From contig BNUD01000117.1 in assembly GCA_025997095.1 (NCBI GenBank), positions 1 to 6,247 on the forward strand: a DNA stretch of 6,247 nt, written 5' to 3'. A program made the position numbers and the translations under genes. Below the pieces are notes generated by a model, which saw only the letters and a program-made list of their open reading frames with translations, had not been told where the DNA came from and did not search any database. Positions 5,754 to 6,247 of the stretch are shown here, piece by piece. Numbering within the stretch: position 1 is the stretch's first letter; each line of letters begins with the position of its first letter. The DNA comes from Betaproteobacteria bacterium. GTDB taxonomy: Bacteria; Pseudomonadota; Gammaproteobacteria; Burkholderiales; Rhodocyclaceae.

Positions 5754-6226
5754 ACAATCGGACATGGGTCAGATTGAGTAACGTCATCGGGCTGGTCGCC
5801 ATCATCGCGCTGGTGTATTGGGTATTCGGCTTTATCGTCGTCGAGGCGTTCGACCTGCGGGTTTTCCAGAAAATAAGCGCGGCAATTTTTGGCATGAGCA
5901 TTATGGGCATCCTCGCGCTGATGTCCGGCGCGTTGATCATCAACATCATGTTCAACCTGACGCGCATCGCCGAGAAACACAATCAGGATGCGGTGTCCGC
6001 TACCAAAAGCAGCGCAAAACGCTGGATTGCGCTCGCCGCCTGCTTTCCGCTGATTCTGGCGCTGCTGTTTACCGGAAATTATCTGAGCGTACAGGAAAAG
6101 AAAGCGGAGATGATTGCCAATAGGGCACCTCGAATTACCCTTGTTTTTCAGCAAATCAGCTCAAAAAAACTACCTGTGCCGAAATTTGGCGCAATTATTT
6201 TGAATGAAGCTCTATTTTTTGAGTGA
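5750..6226 (+). CDS. small inner-membrane protein, probably 3'-truncated
   Basis: I do not recognise the family. The 158-residue product has three likely membrane helices at about 11-31, 42-68 and 92-109. A charged stretch (RIAEKHNQD, then SATKSSAKR) separates the second and third helices. No signal cleavage site or catalytic motif is visible. Its ATG overlaps the ATPase stop by 4 bp (ATGA) and has a strong ribosome binding site, so it belongs to the transporter operon and may act with it in the membrane; that role is inferred from position only. After about residue 123 (nucleotide 6120) composition becomes AT-rich, and the last 35 residues read like non-coding sequence translated by chance. 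The native protein was probably longer, with its end replaced or cut off. Confidence 0.7.
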   Translation: MNNRTWVRLSNVIGLVAIIALVYWVFGFIVVEAFDLRVFQKISAAIFGMSIMGILALMSGALIINIMFNLTRIAEKHNQDAVSATKSSAKRWIALAACFPLILALLFTGNYLSVQEKKAEMIANRAPRITLVFQQISSKKLPVPKFGAIILNEALFFE

Positions 6227-6247
6227 TTTTGCCTCGATTTTGCCTTA
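6122..6247. mobile_element. possible left end of an insertion sequence
   Basis: From about 6122 the sequence changes abruptly from GC-rich coding DNA to AT-rich DNA rich in T and A runs. It starts AGGGCACCTCGAATTACCC directly after a TA dinucleotide. A short GGGCACCTCGAA-like end next to TA would suit an IS5-type element that duplicates TA, but this is recall of a general pattern and not a match I could verify. A near-palindrome, GCCGAAATTTGGC, lies at 6178-6190. No transposase start is seen before the window ends, and the far end is outside. Confidence 0.4.

Overview
The window looks like a chromosomal segment from a beta- or gammaproteobacterium. The genes are GC-rich, the quinone reductase is of the MdaB type common in that group, and the intergenic DNA carries REP-like palindromes. 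I cannot name the genus from sequence alone. No 16S, tRNA, phage or CRISPR signal is visible.

Layout. Positions 1-127 are AT-rich and gene-free, with one fair promoter candidate pointing left out of the window. Positions 128-315 are a small repeat, MITE-like in form. On the minus strand, 320-901 encodes an MdaB-type NAD(P)H:quinone oxidoreductase. The 439-bp gap from 902 to 1340 holds no gene. It is packed with palindromes and a second, inverted copy of the repeat from 234-315, so mdaB lies between two inverted copies.

From 1341 rightwards runs a tightly packed operon: a DppB/OppB-type permease (1341-2321), a DppC/OppC-type permease with a long N-terminal extension (2318-3670), a fused two-domain DppD-DppF-type ATPase (3675-5753) and a small inner-membrane protein (5750-6226). 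Two junctions are ATGA overlaps and the third is a 4-bp gap with a good ribosome binding site, so translation is probably coupled. Together the first three make the membrane and energy parts of a peptide/nickel-class ABC importer. The periplasmic substrate-binding protein is not in the window.

The most unusual feature is inside the ATPase gene. Three blocks of a 7-bp repeat (consensus AGGTGNC) are read in frame as protein. One adds eight residues to a cysteine motif at the end of the first ATPase domain. The other two face each other around a GC palindrome and encode most of the linker between the domains. The last gene seems to lose its native 3' end near 6120, where composition turns AT-rich in a way that suggests an insertion-sequence end. 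I found no wholly new multi-gene system; the notable signals concern repeats and gene structure.
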